64,000 nucleotides of DNA from Solanum dulcamara (Eukaryota > Streptophyta > Magnoliopsida > Solanales > Solanaceae), in contig NC_077242.1 in assembly GCF_947179165.1 (NCBI RefSeq), forward strand, positions 76,427,097 to 76,491,096, read 5' to 3'. The translations under genes and the position numbers were made by a program. Positions 29,992-42,397 of this stretch are shown one piece after another. How positions within the stretch are numbered: position 1 is the first letter of the stretch; each line of letters starts with the position of its first letter. Under the pieces are notes generated by a model, which saw only the letters and a list, made by a program, of their open reading frames with translations, was not told where the DNA came from and searched no databases.

Positions 29992-32900
29992 TATAATAAC
30001 CCTAAGGTCATTTTTGAAATTTTTGTAAAATGATCATTTTACCCCTCCCTTTAGTTACCCCGAGCCATTTCTTATTGGTACCGGGTGTTAATTTTTAGAA
30101 AATCCTATAAAAAGTTAAGTCTTTGAAAATTTGAGTTTTCATAAGCTTTAAGTGTTCAAAAGTAGTATTTGGGGTCAACCGGAACTACGGGTGTCGGAAT
30201 AGAATTCCGTCGATTCCAGCAGCTCTGGAATGTTGGCCTAGGAGAGTTTACGGAATCAGTTTTGGAGTTGTAACGAAGATTTGAGGAATTTTAGGCCAAG
30301 ATTTGACTTTGGTCAACTTTTAGAGTTTCATGCTCGGAATGGAAATCCGATGACTCCATTGGATTCGGGGGATGGTTTTTGGTTTAGAAGAAGTGCTGGT
30401 TGAAGGCCTAAGTTGGTTTAATTGCGACTTTTCAAGTTTCGAGTCAAAGAGACCTCGAATTTGAATTCTGATGGTTTCATCAGCTCCGTAATGGCAAAAT
30501 TAGGCTGATAGCATTATTGGCATGACTATCGAGGCTTGATACGAGTTTGGGACCATTTGGCGCTTTTGACTTTGAAAGTTAGTTTATGATTGACTTTGGT
30601 CAAAATTCTTGAAAAACGCGTTCGAATGAAAATTCTGACAGTGCAGTTAGTTCTGGAATGTCTATTTTGGTCTAGAATGACCCTTCATTAGCTTTTTGAG
30701 GCTTCCGATCTAATATCGAGCCCCGTTGTGAAATGTGACTTAAAATGACACTTGGGTGTGAGATCCACTTTTTATTAAAATGATCTCGTATGGGAATTAT
30801 GATTGCGTCATTGAGTCCGGAATATCGAATTTAGTAGGATAACATATGTTGTTTATTTTTATCGGGTTCCGAACGAATTCCAAGCACCCCATCGGAGATT
30901 TTGGATTTTCCAGAATCAGATTCTGCAGCAGCTGGTGCAGATTTTTTTTGTGATATTTTCTCCAACTTTAAAACACCATAACTTGAGTTCTAAAGCTCCA
31001 AATTTGGTGATTCAAAAGGCAAACTTGTGAGATTTTTTGAGGAGGAGGCATTGGAGAGCTCAGAAACTGATTTGAAAAATTCGATTCAGGCAAAAATTTT
31101 AATTTTATTTGCAGCAGTGTCCATTTTTGGAATGATTTTTTGTAGAACTTTGAGAAGTTATTTCTTGGCCTATATAAATCCGATTTTGGTGATTCAAGGG
31201 TCTAAATTCAAGATAATTTCGTGAAAAATCTCATGGCAATCTCAGAAATGCGAGGAAAAGATTCGTTTGAGGTAAAAATGCATGTTTATTCAATGATTTA
31301 GTTATTTTCGAAGCTGTTTTTTGTTGATTTTTGGTGAATTAAAACTTAATCATATGAACTCTGATTTGACTGATTTTTTAGGCTAGACTGTGGGGATTTT
31401 CACAAAAATTATTGTAGTATAATTTGTTTGGGTTGGAAGGGTATCGTTTTATTCAGAATAGCTGATCTTGATGCTGCCATTTTTGGGTCTTTTAGTTAGA
31501 ATTTATGATTTTTGGTTGCATGCTCATCTCGCGTAGTTTTCCACCCTGAATTATGTTATAAATATGATTTGTGAGCTTGGAATGATGTTTAGAACCTATT
31601 TTTAGGGTCAAATCAGAAATTTCAGATGCGGGTCCCACATTTTCTTTTTTAGATCCCAAAATTGGTCCGTCTCTAAAAATTATAAAATTAGTGTCTAAAC
31701 AACCGTATCGACGTTGTGGTTCTATTTTTGATAGCGTGGCAGCATTGCGAGACTGTTCGGAAGGAAAAAGCTCCAGCACAGTGATTTGAAGCTCGCATGT
31801 TTAGCCTACAGGTAGGCTATGGTTTTACCTTTCTTTAGATTGAGCTGGAATGTGTGAAAGCATGTTGAAATAGTTAGAATTTGGGTTGAGTAGTTTAATT
31901 GTATAACTTAGGTGTTAGAAATCATGTTTTAGATTTTTTATCGAGTTTTTCGGGTATTTGGAAGCATGTATATCTTGTCGTTATTTGTTAGTATTGTAAG
32001 GAGAGTTGAATGAGCATGTTGTTGATACCGTGGAGTATGTTGGCCTTAGTGTAGGATGTAAGCTTACTTTAGATGCCCCGGCGTCGCTCCGGTGAACTTA
32101 GATCCTTGTAAAATGGTGTAGCGGGCTAGTGCCTAGTAATTGGCCTTAGCTAGGTGATACCCTTGATCTTAATAACACCCTCATCCATCACTCGGCATAG
32201 TCATAGCTTTCGAGATATGTCGGCAATACTAGATGTTGTGATCGTTTGGCTTCGGCTCCAGTTCAAGTTTTGACGGCATATGAGTTGACACATTGGGGAG
32301 GAGATTCTCGAAATTGTTGTTGTCTAGTTGAAAAGAAGAATATTCGGTACTAGGGGATGAATTATCTGTGAGAATCCGAGTACCTAGTCCCGGCCTCCGT
32401 TTTGAATTATTGGGGAGCATTCGGGTACCCAGCCCCGGCCTCTGCTGGCTTGCTAATATGACGAGCATCTAGGTACTCAGTCCTGGCCTTGATCATATCG
32501 ATGTGTTACGGCGAGCATTCGGGTACCCAGTCCCGGCCTTGGCCATGTTAGACATGCAGGTGAGCATTTGGGTCCTAGTCCCGGCCTCTACCCCTAAGAC
32601 ACCCCTAGTTCGTTGGCTCTTAGAGATTCTGGGTTTGAAAATGATACAGTACTTCAATTCCTGACATCGCAGATTCTTGGTTCCCAGCCTTGGTAGTTGT
32701 AGTTATTCTGTGTACTCAGCGAGCTTGTGGGGGTTGTCCGGATTTTTATTTAACTTGTGCACGAGTGTCCCGACTGGGCTTATGGGGGTCCAATTGGGTA
32801 TAATTAGCTGTAGTTCTCATAGATAGTACAGTTTTTCCTTGTGATGCTTATGTTGACTCCTATTTAGGCTTATTCCTTTTTTTCATATTGTTTCCACCTT

Positions 32901-33411
32901 TTCTGCTCAGTCGGCCTATGATGCATACTGGGTACCTGTTGTCTTGGTACTTATACTACACTCTGCATCTACTATCGTGATGCAAGACCGAGCACCAGTT
33001 ACCGCTATGGATAGATCCAGCCTGTTTCAGTCAGCTTCGAAGACCAGAGTGAGCACTTGGCGTTTCTGGATCACTTCTGTCTCCTTTAGTATGGATGACC
33101 CGTCTTTTGCTTTTTAAGACTAGCCAGTTGTTGTATATATATGTCCGATCCACTTTTGGGACTTGTACTCGTCTTTTATTTTGTAGCAGCTCTGTACTTG
33201 TGACTTCCAAGTTCTGAGAGAGATCTTTAGTTATTTATATCATGTTTTGGTTTACTTCTACTTATTTATCGTATTTATTTTATTATTTTCCACTCTTGTT
33301 TAATTTCGACCCTCAAACCCATTACTCGACGTTTCGGGTTTACGGGTTGACTTATCTACTGGTGGGTTATAGTAGGTGTCATCATGATCTGAGGAAAATT
33401 GGGTCATGACA
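29992..33411. mobile_element. Long (3.4 kb) gypsy-like LTR, solo
   Basis: It is homologous along its length to the LTR at 56631-59149. Shared landmarks are 'cattttacccctccc' near the start, 'gaattccgtcgattcc', 'ctctggaatg', 'ctaggagagtt', and the end 'gtcatgaca' with an upstream '.gtcatcatgatctga'. The first bases are TATAATAAC where the other copy has TGTGATGAC, so the terminal TG has decayed. The flanks TACAC and TGCTC are at best a worn duplication. It contains a 5-unit tandem array at 32368-32592 and no gag-pol. Lineage not determined. Confidence 0.7.
32368..32592 (+). repeat. Five ~48-bp tandem units inside the long LTR
   Basis: Units start near 32368, 32415, 32463, 32513 and 32562. Each contains a version of 'gagcattcgggtacccagtc' followed by 'ccggcct'. 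The spacing is 47-50 bp. The sequence between the cores differs, so only the core is conserved. Confidence 0.85.
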
Positions 33412-34150
33412 TGCTCTAATATGACGGATAATATCATTGTCATTCACCACGTTTTCTTAGATTATTAACCTATGATACTTGAAATTTCCTATTTTGAGAA
33501 TGATTTGTCTATCAATTCCTACTTCCAAATATGCCACGAGACTTATATCATTGGACTAGCACTCTAAATACTTTTGGTACTGCTCAACTTGAATCCTTTA
33601 GACTCTATTGATAGCTTCAACCTATTGTTAACTTTGTCGCATGATTCATCAATTAATGCTATGTCATCTACAAATAATATAAACCATGACACCTTCCTTA
33701 GATATATGTCGCGTCATTCGTCACTAACACAAATAAAAATGGACTAAGAGTTGATCCTTAGTGTAACCTCATCATGACTGAGAAGTGTTCGTAGTCTATT
33801 TCCACTATCTACACTTGGGTCTTAGCTCACTCGTACAAATCCTTAATCACAATAATATAAGCTACAAATATACCTCTAGACTCCAAGCTCTCCGTAGAAC
33901 TCTTCCTACAGACAGTCGTGTGTGTATATATATATCCTTTTCATCTCTTTATACTGCTCCATTAATTTCCTTGCAAGATAAATGACTTCTGTTGAATGTC
34001 CCGATATGAATTCAAATTGATTCTCTATAATAAACACACTCCTCTTTATCCTCATCTTCACCACCCTTTCCTAAATATTTTAATATAACTTAACAATTTG
34101 ATATTCCTATAATTATTATACTTTTAATTACGCAACTAAATCACTATACT
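33412..34150 (-). mobile_element. 5' half of the antisense RTE LINE
   Basis: On the minus strand it reads FVDDIALIDESCDKVNNRLK (catalytic region, about 33690-33630), then LSIESKGFKLSSTKS. It ends at nucleotides equivalent to 'catattagggca' (HHIRAG in the RTE at 16.2 kb), exactly where the long LTR begins. Upstream RT sequence continues to about 34130. The 28360-28985 segment completes it. Confidence 0.75.
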
Positions 34151-35059
34151 CCACCTCTAAAAACTACAACTAATCACACACAGAAAGAAAAAAGAAGTGA
34201 AACAGTGATGTTGTCAAATCTAGATATAGCATCTCTGGCAATTAGATGCCATTTTTGTCCTTTTTAAAAAAATTATCAAGTATCAAATCGGTTTTCACAT
34301 ATTTCATTTTTATTACTTCAATTGTGTAAAAGAGGACTAAAATTACTCCATTTTAGTACCCTGAAACACTGTTAAACAGTTTGATTATAAGAGCATCAAT
34401 TTAGTAGGCCAGCTTGAAATTTGTGGTCAATATTATACTAAGTAAAAAAAAAAAACTTAAATTAGAATGTTAAGAGTAAAGTTAAATCTTTTTTTTTTCT
34501 AATATGCTAATTCAATTGTATTAATTTATCCCTTCCTACTAATTAAAATAAATATTCAATCGTTTACTAAGAGGAAAATTGAACGTCAGGTGAGAAACAA
34601 AAAATGCCAAAGCAAATATTGAACGTCAAAGTGAGAAACGAAAAAAATAAAACAAAGGTGACTATCCAAGTAAACACGCTCACACAAACATGCTAATATA
34701 GGGTCCTAATAAGAAACACTAAAAGAGGAAAATATTTCCAACAAATGTCTGGTCGAAAATTCATTGAAATTTTGCTCATCGATAATGTGTTTCGAATGGA
34801 TTTCCTGAATCAATGATCTCTCGAAAACGTCTTTTTTTTTTCAGTAGTGAGATTTTTCACTCTTGTGGGTAAATTCCAAATAACACAAGTTTCAACTTTT
34901 CACCAATGCTCAGAAGTACTACCAATTCTTACTTGCTCAGAGGGTACCAGTGGAATGGTCTCCTATTTTTTTCTTCAGAGAGTAAAACCTAGAAAAGTTT
35001 ACTGTATGTTTCATTTTCCATTCTATTATTTGGAGTTTGGTTGAATATGATGTGATGCA
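34151..35059. other. AT-rich spacer
   Basis: A 65-codon plus-strand frame at 34847-35044 (VGKFQITQVSTFHQCSEV...) has a protein-like composition, but no splice sites or family support it. I leave it unannotated. Confidence 0.3.
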
Positions 35060-35074
35060 AGTGAATATCTACGC

Positions 35075-35345
35075 ACCCAAGGGTGTGATGTAGTGGTTAA
35101 TGAAATGGTTGAGAACCCTGAGGTCTCATGTTCAAAACTCAACGGAGATAAAAAACACTAAGTGATTCTTACTATTTGTCCTAGTCTTGGTGGATAGAGT
35201 AATCTGATACCTATTATTGGTGGAGGTGGCAGGTATCCCTCTAAGAAGCTTATAATACTCGCAGGTCTGGGCTCTTTCGTTTCGAAAGGATATGGATTCA
35301 ACAATCTTATTTTCACATTGATCTCAACTATGCTAGTAAAATTCT
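35075..35345 (+). mobile_element. tRNA-derived SINE
   Basis: The head has a box A-like GATGTAGTGGTTAATGAAATGG and, after 'gagaaccctgag', a box B-like GTCTCATGTTCAAAACTC. The body contains 'cctagtcttggtggatagag', 'cctattattggtggagg' and 'ggcaggtatcc', landmarks I associate with common Solanaceae SINE families. Ends not precisely defined. Confidence 0.65.
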
Positions 35346-35587
35346 TTTCAAGTCTTCTCCACATTAAAAAGAGAATCGATGCTAATTGTTTCGGTTAGGA
35401 TTCACATTTGGTAATAGAATGAATTGAATTGGCTAAAATGGTCAATATATGCTTTCGGGAAGTTTAACCATGCAATATCTCAATGAATATATTGTTGTTA
35501 TTGTTAGTACAACAAAATCTCAATAGAAACAAAATCAATAGGAAATGAAAGAAAAAACCAAAACAGAAACATAAATAGGTCAGACAA

Positions 35588-36025
35588 AGAGGCAGAAAAC
35601 GAAGAAATATTGAAGAGAAGTGATTAGATAGAACATAATGTAATTTCCGCTTATCAAAGACATGGCCTTAAATAGGAGGTTGTGAACACGGATTATGATA
35701 GTAAGTTAGAAGGTAGTAGAAACGTTGTCTAGCTAATCCTTCCATACTAGTAGTTTAGGTATTACTCTTGTAGTTTCTTATCCTTCGATTTTTGTTACTA
35801 TCGATTGTTTCTTCTACTTTGATATTCATATTATTTTGCTATAGTTACCGTCAACATGCTTTGTTATCCGCTTTCACATCCATTACTTCTTATTCTAAAT
35901 TGCTTTGAATTGTTTGTTTTACTTTTGAGCTGAGAGTCTATCGAAAACAACCTTTCTAACTCTGAAATAGTAGTAAGATCTACGTACACTCTATCCTCCT
36001 CCAGATATGTTGTTGCACAGAATAG
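35588..36025 (+). mobile_element. RTE 3' end downstream of the XBAT32-type gene
   Basis: It starts in the C-terminal coding part ('acgaagaaatattgaagaga', KKYWxEV) and passes 'gacatggccttaaataggagg' and the 3' UTR 'gagctgagagtctatcgaaaa'. It ends with a degraded core and 'atgttgttgca'. 5'-truncated. Confidence 0.75.
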
Positions 36026-36288
36026 AGAACTTCAATAAATACCAGCCCAGGATTCTTTTTCCATTTCACTTACATAACATATGCTATTATTTACAGGCCA
36101 AACTTCATATAGATGAAATATTTCAATTACATTTTAGTGGATAAGACTCGAGAGGCATACAAACAAAAGTTCATTTGAAAGAAATGGGAACCAAAAAATT
36201 AAAAAAAGAACAAAATAAAGAGGAAAACCTGTAGGATTTCTTTGTAAATTAATAGTTGAATAGGCATAGGACCTAATCCATGCACCCT

Positions 36289-39200
36289 TCAGAAACTGCT
36301 TCCAGTTTCTACAGATTGGCTGAAGGAACACAACCATCTTCTAGCTTCGACGTTCGACGTTGATCGCCTAAAGCTGGATCGTGAACATCGAGTTAGATGT
36401 TCTCGTTCACCGGTTCTTGGAACTAAAGATGGACTTGTGTCTGGCGTTCCCATACAAAGGCCTGGGCTGAATTTCAATGCCGGGAACTTTTGGCAGCTTA
36501 AAGAGCGGAAGGAAGAGCCGAGAGGAGAGAGTCTGGAGCAATATAAATCGGGCTTGCAAAAAGGCATTTCTAATGTAGTTGGTTCTTGTCCATCAGCTGT
36601 ACAGGAACAAAAAGGCAACGATAGACTCGTTCGTGCTGCTTCCTTGATGATTGGTGTCGTATCCACCAGTTTAACGAATGAAACCATGCCTTGTCGGCAT
36701 AAAGGGCAAGGAATCGAGCCTGGAGGTCCATGGGCCACGGTTGAGGTGCTACTGGTTGAACACAGGTACAATGCACAGCGCGTGCAGAACTCATGAAAAC
36801 AACCTGTAAAACATGGCAAGCATTAGGTGCTGCAGCAGCTAGACTGACATATCGGGTACAATGCTAACGACAAAGAAAAGCTACCCCCTAGGTCCAATTT
36901 GTTTGTCTTACTTTCCTTTTTAGTCAGTTTCGAAAAGAATGTTTATTTCCTTTTTTTGGCAACTCTTAAATTCTAACTTTTCACATTACATGTTTAAGAT
37001 CACAACATTAAAGAACATTTTGGTACATTCTACACATCTTTAATTTAAGCATCACAAGATTCAAAAGTCTTTTTATTTTCTTAAAACTTCATGCCAAATC
37101 AAAATCAGACAAACAAATTGTAACGGAGGAACGGATTCAGTAAAACAACATATCCAGCTAGCAGGAAAAAGATCAAATAGGAACAGTAATCAATCATTCT
37201 GATGATATCAAGCAGTTCACATGTAAATATGCAGATATATGTATATGATAATTAGCATCGGAAAAAAGAACTTCCAGCCCTGAGCATATTATATATCAAA
37301 ATACTGAAATTTCAAGAACTTCCGGAGTTCCAATTTCACATGACGAAGGAAAACTCTATCCAGCGACGGGAACATATTCTTGAATGGGAGAGCATCTTTC
37401 CTTAGTTTAAATTCTTGGAGTTACATGGTTTCAACTCGCGAGTATCTCAATAGAGGCTCTTCACTCTGATTAGGAAATTCTTCGATTCACCATTACCATT
37501 AAAAAGTAGAGTTTATTTTCATCTACACGTCAATTGGAAGTAAAAGAACTACACAAAAAGGTACTACATAAATCTTTCTCGTAAATTATCTACTATTTCA
37601 TGTTTACCATCTACACAATTTCAAGCAGTTTAAGAAAGACATACCTTCTGCTGCAACTGTACACTTTCTTTCCAGACAAACAACACAAGGGTCTAAACAA
37701 GTTGACGGTGAATCAATTGTTCTCCATCCACATTCTCTGCATAAAATGACAACTTATTTTGAGAATTCTCATCCCCGAGCCTTATCAGTATGTAACTTGC
37801 ACACGGAATACTGAAAGAGAACGATATTCTATTAAAAAATGACAAGAAAACAAAAGGCTGGAAATAGTGATCTTTCCCCATTTTATCAAGCAGATCAGAC
37901 ACTGGTACACCACATGGGTAAATCACATAAATTGACTCAATTATTAATGTTATCCGTGCCAGAATTTGGAAATGCATCATAATAAAGAGCTATCCAGATG
38001 CATACTGCTTTTTGTGCATTTGAATTTAGAAACTTAAGGGGGTCAGCATGTTCCAAATGCTTTCATCAAAAAAGAAGATGCTTACCATAAAAGCCAAACG
38101 AAATACACATTTTCCCACTTTTTAATGTGCCATGAATATTTAGTACCTTCATGAGATGTATAAGGGTGGTGCCACGCAACAGAAAGGATTCGATAAAGAT
38201 GCAAGAATTAACAGTATGTTCACCCTTGGATTCGGGCCTATGTTGCTCGGACTCTTCATAAATGCCGATGGATGCATGTCAAATCCTCCAAAAGTAGTGC
38301 ATCTTTTGAGAATCTGACAGGGTGCGGCAACATTTTTGGGGAGTCCGAACAACATAAGCTTGTGGTAAATTCGTCACAATAATTTAATTTGTCTTCTTTA
38401 TTCTACCTCACATGCCATCACGACAAAACCCAAATGTTTTACTTTTTTTAAAAAAAAACAAGCAAACACAATAAATCTCCTGGACACAGACACAAGATAT
38501 TTCCCTCTGAAAATAGTCTTCAAATTGGTACCAAATGCCAATGAGTCAATTTACAAGAATCTGTTTCCTTATCGTCAGCAGTGCGTAAATCCTTAAGACA
38601 AAGCAGGAGTGGACAAAAGTCTCTATACTCATTCAATTAAAATCTACATCCTGTAAAATTTTAGAGTAGAATTTAAGGCGTAGTGGCGGACAATAACCCA
38701 ACGAGAAACATCATTGGACTTATGTTGTTAAAACATGCTCCACAAAGACAGTTTCTTCCTTAACTTAATGAGAGACATGAAACATCTAACCTATGGAAAG
38801 AGAGAGTTTAGAAATAAAATTAAAGCATCTAATTCCCTTGTATGGAAGGCTGTCGCTGTAGCACTGCAGCAATAGCATTGAATCACAAATTGACAGAGAG
38901 AAATAAAGGAGAACAGAAAATCCGATGAAATGTGTCATTATAATGTCAAATTCATGAATGAGCATTTACGAGTCCGACCAATATTTGCTGAACCGGACTC
39001 ACCTAGCAATCTTCACTATACTCATAAGAGGGAGGCACAAGAATGGTGAAGGAAGAGGACGTGGTTGTCTTTCTGGACGAGCACTTAAAATCTCCTCCAG
39101 TCCATCTCTATGCCATGATCGAGCAACCATCAAAGGGGTCCACCTTAAAACATGTAAAAAGAGAATATGCAAGTTAGAAGATTTATCTAGCAGAGTTGCT

Positions 39201-42200
39201 ATACGAGAATAAGACAATATTATCTGTTTCAATAACTCAGCACCCAAACAAGATGCATTTCTTAAGTTCTCCATCAAGTATACAGCGTTAATATCTTTTC
39301 CTCTTTTTCTATTCTTTTTGAGAAGTCTTGACTAAAACGGAGGAAAATTTCAATGGCTTTCTTAGTTTGTATCAATTTTCAGAAGAAATCTTCAACCGTC
39401 TGTATTGTGGTCAAGATTTTGCTGCAGCCTAACCCTAAATCTCTCCTTTTCATCTCTTCAATTCTTAAAGACAACATGAAATAGCATGGTTAGCTATACT
39501 ACCCTTTAACTCTCCATGGTTGTTCCCTTTTCCTACCTGAAATCTCCATCGTTAGGTAAGAAAAAGGAGCAATTGATAGTTGAGGTGTGTTTTGATAAAT
39601 CGTTGGTGATAGTTCAAGTAGGAAACTCGGACACCTGATAGTTCATGTATAAAACTTGAAAAAAGGGGATATATTTAGGTGTATTTTTGACCCTCCACTC
39701 TACTACTAATAATATTGATAAGGGAAACTAGACCACACACTTTTAGTACATTTTGAAGATGTTAAATCATGTAAAGATATCATACCCATTCACATTTTCT
39801 GCATTGAGACTGGCACCCCTGGCAATTAAAAGCTGAAAGTTGGGAAAGAAAATGACAACTTCAGAACTTGCACCGACTATACCAGCAAAATCAGAAAGAA
39901 AAGTAAACAAAAGAGGAACACACCTGACAACACTGAGCATTCCCGCCACATGCAGCGTAATGAAGTGGTGTACTTCCTGCACCTGCAAGGTAAACAATTT
40001 ACCTTTTAGAAAGGAGAAAAGACGATATGAACTCTTTTCGTAGATTCATGGCATGAAGCCTCTAAATTTTAGGCGCCACATATCAAGGACTTTTGGAACT
40101 GAGGCTTAACAGAAGAGGAAACCGAAACCTAATCTGCCACCGAATAAGAGTTTCAGGTGGTATCAGGTTTCTATTTGTTATATTCCTAAAGGGCAGTCTT
40201 GTACACTAAGCTCCCGCTACGCACGGGGTCCGGAGAAGGGCCTGACCACTAGGGTGCAATAGGTTTCGGTCATCTCGTATCGCATCTTTTAGTACTTCTT
40301 TCTGAAAATATCGAGTAATACGTGAATCTGATGACCGACGGTCTCTCTCTCTCTCTCTCTCTCTCAAATACAATAGAGACATTATCTTCCTTAAGTATAA
40401 AATACATTACTCATGATTTACACTAGCTAAAGTGCCAAACGAAAAGCACAAAACTTGCATGGAAATGTCATAAAGGTAATTAGTGCACATCATCAAAACT
40501 CAGGACATGACATCCGTGCAACTTCTTTTTTGACATCCCAGAAACTCCATGAACTGGAGCAAACTAATTTCAAGGTTGTGGATATTCACATATTTTATCA
40601 GGTCGACAGAGTTTGCGTATGCTTTTGTAAATGGAAACTTGTTTTACCCTTCCGGTAAAAGACTACTGAATAAATGACTGCTATCTCTAGTTCTGCTTTA
40701 AATGGAGAAACATGGTCAGTGAGAAATTCATAAAGCTGACTCCAACTTGTTGGGACTAAGGCAAAGTTGTCATTTATCTATAATTTTGCTTCTTTTTTTT
40801 AAAAAAAGCACACCGAGGAATTCCAATATTTTATTCTTCATCCGGAATTGATATTGCCTGTTACAAGTTATAATTATTTCAGTTCTTCCAAAATGGAGAC
40901 TGAAATCTGTAGCATGATCAGTAAATGTCTGACTTTTAAGGCAATCCTCTCATAAAGAACCATGAGAAACGCATTAGAAACAGCCGACCAGACAATCTCA
41001 GAGTTTCCCTCAGAAAGAATTAAGTTACAACATGATATGTAAAAGATGGCAGATAGGCATTTACAAATTGAAGAAACAGATAATAAGAAACAATTTAGCA
41101 ATTATCCGCTTTGAAGCTACAACAATCGTTTTGTTTTTAAAACTTATTGTGGGGGTGGAGAGGGGAAGGGGAAAATGCACAAGGAAATAAGGCTTTCAAG
41201 AGATCAATATGATATAAGAGTTACTAGGCAGAACTTGGAAAGTTGTCTCACCTATCAAATCGATTGTAGTCCCATCTTCCACAGTAACCTTGGTGACCGA
41301 AGCCCCCAAGTCCAAGAGTAGCTGCAGACTTTCAACATGGCCATTCAGCGCTGCCATATGAAGGGCGGTAATGCCACCATCAGCAGGTCTATTGATCACC
41401 TCATGTAGTGCACTACAGCAAGCACAAAAGAACTTCACGTTAATACAGCTTGAAAGCAGCAGGAGATGACCAAATATCAAATGCAAAGCTTGAGAAAAGA
41501 AATTTACAAGTCATCAAATTCTTGGATAGAGTCTTCATTCCTTGATCTCTTTCTCATGACATTACAGAAATTAGGGATGCTGGGAATATAATCAGCAAGG
41601 AGAAGCCGTATACATCGAGAATGTCCATTCAGAGCAGCTAAATGAAGTGCTGTACCTCCATTGAGATAATCAGCCCTATGAATCTAAAACATAATGCAAC
41701 TGTAAGTAGAGCTTGTGATCAATCTTGACATGCTCCAACTACTCTAGAAAACCAGTAAAGTCGAAATTTTACAAGGTAAGAACACTCTTAATACTTCTAG
41801 GTAAACAAATTGAATATACCGCAATAATTAAACTGTCATACATTGGCCATGAAAAGAATGAGAATCTGAACGACCTCCCAGTGACCATACTGACATGCTT
41901 GCATCAAAGCAGTCTGTTAACCATAAGACAGAATACTAGTTTCAATGTATTGAGAGAGATAAAAGTAAAGCCAAAAAAGGCAATGAGAAAAAAATCTACC
42001 TGCCCTCGGTAGTTTCTGAGATTGATGTCAACTCCAGACTCAAGCAAGAGACTAACAATCTGATAGGACAAACAAGAGTCAAATGACCGATCGCATACAA
42101 AATCCACAAAGTGTTGAATTAAACTATGTCACAATCAAGTTCAAAGAAAATTCAAGTTTATCTTCATATACATCACGAATAAGCATTAAACTCTGAATAT

Positions 42201-42397
42201 ACCTCATGATGTCCTTGGGCAGCTGAATAATGGAGGGGTGAATTTCGAACACCAAAAGTTGAATACCTCACTAAGCGAGGATTATAATCCAGTAAAGCCT
42301 TAGCTTCCTGAATATCTCCATCTCTAGCAGCAGAAACTAACCGCTCGCCTGACGCAGAGCATCCAAATGAATTCCCCACAAGGTTCAAAAATCGCAT
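36289..42397 (-). CDS. XBAT32: XBAT32-type ankyrin-repeat RING E3 ubiquitin ligase
   Basis: Ten exons: 42397-42203, 42059-42000, 41913-41842, 41683-41508, 41412-41252, 39982-39924, 39832-39786, 39143-39003, 37736-37645, 36803-36289. They give 1518 nt, or 505 residues, close to Arabidopsis XBAT32. The N-terminus [20 protein letters not shown] is nearly that of XBAT32. About five ankyrin repeats follow ([77 protein letters not shown]). The C3HC4 RING has C321-x2-C324, C336-x-H338-x2-C341-x2-C344, and C367-x2-C370. In Arabidopsis, XBAT32 ubiquitinates ethylene-biosynthesis ACC synthases and promotes lateral roots; the same role here is inference. An in-frame ATG eight codons upstream (42421) exists, but MRFL matches the family start. 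All splice sites are GT-AG and the frame is intact. Introns hold a hairpin MITE and a SINE. Confidence 0.95.
38238..38358. mobile_element. 121-bp hairpin MITE in intron 8 of XBAT32
   Basis: The ends CTATGTTGCTCGGACTC and GAGTCCGAACAACATAAG are inverted, and the middle words 'aaatcctccaaaagtagtgc' and 'gcatcttttgagaatctgac' partly mirror each other. A short, strongly palindromic element of a kind very common in nightshade introns. The transcript would fold it into a hairpin. Confidence 0.75.
39505..39705. repeat. Hairpin MITE, related copy in intron 7 of XBAT32
   Basis: It contains 'ttgttcccttttcctacctga', 'gatagttgaggtgtgtttt' and 'aggtgtatttttgacc', the same blocks as the element at 109-407. 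The right terminal repeat is clear, the left one decayed. Confidence 0.6.
40188..40265 (-). mobile_element. Au-type SINE fragment in intron 5 of XBAT32
   Basis: 'aaagggcagtcttgtacac', 'taagctcccgctacgcac' and 'ggggtccggagaagggcc' are the reverse complement of the 3' half of the Au SINE seen at 3315-3468. No tRNA head is visible. Confidence 0.75.
40342..40367 (+). repeat. (TC)13 microsatellite
   Basis: Perfect TC dinucleotide run in intron 5 of XBAT32. Confidence 0.95.

Noticed and set aside
32368..32592. CRISPR-like array (regular repeats with differing spacers)
   Set aside because: Plant nuclear context, imperfect repeats with short linkers, inside an LTR.
29992..33411. Integrated pararetrovirus
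   Set aside because: No coat, movement or polymerase coding sequence; homology to the TSD-flanked LTR at 56.6 kb explains it.
34847..35044. 65-residue plus-strand frame with protein-like composition
   Set aside because: No splice sites, neighbours or recognisable family; could be chance.
36437..36796. Open frame on the plus strand opposite the last XBAT32 exon
   Set aside because: Antisense shadow of the RING-containing exon; no independent evidence.
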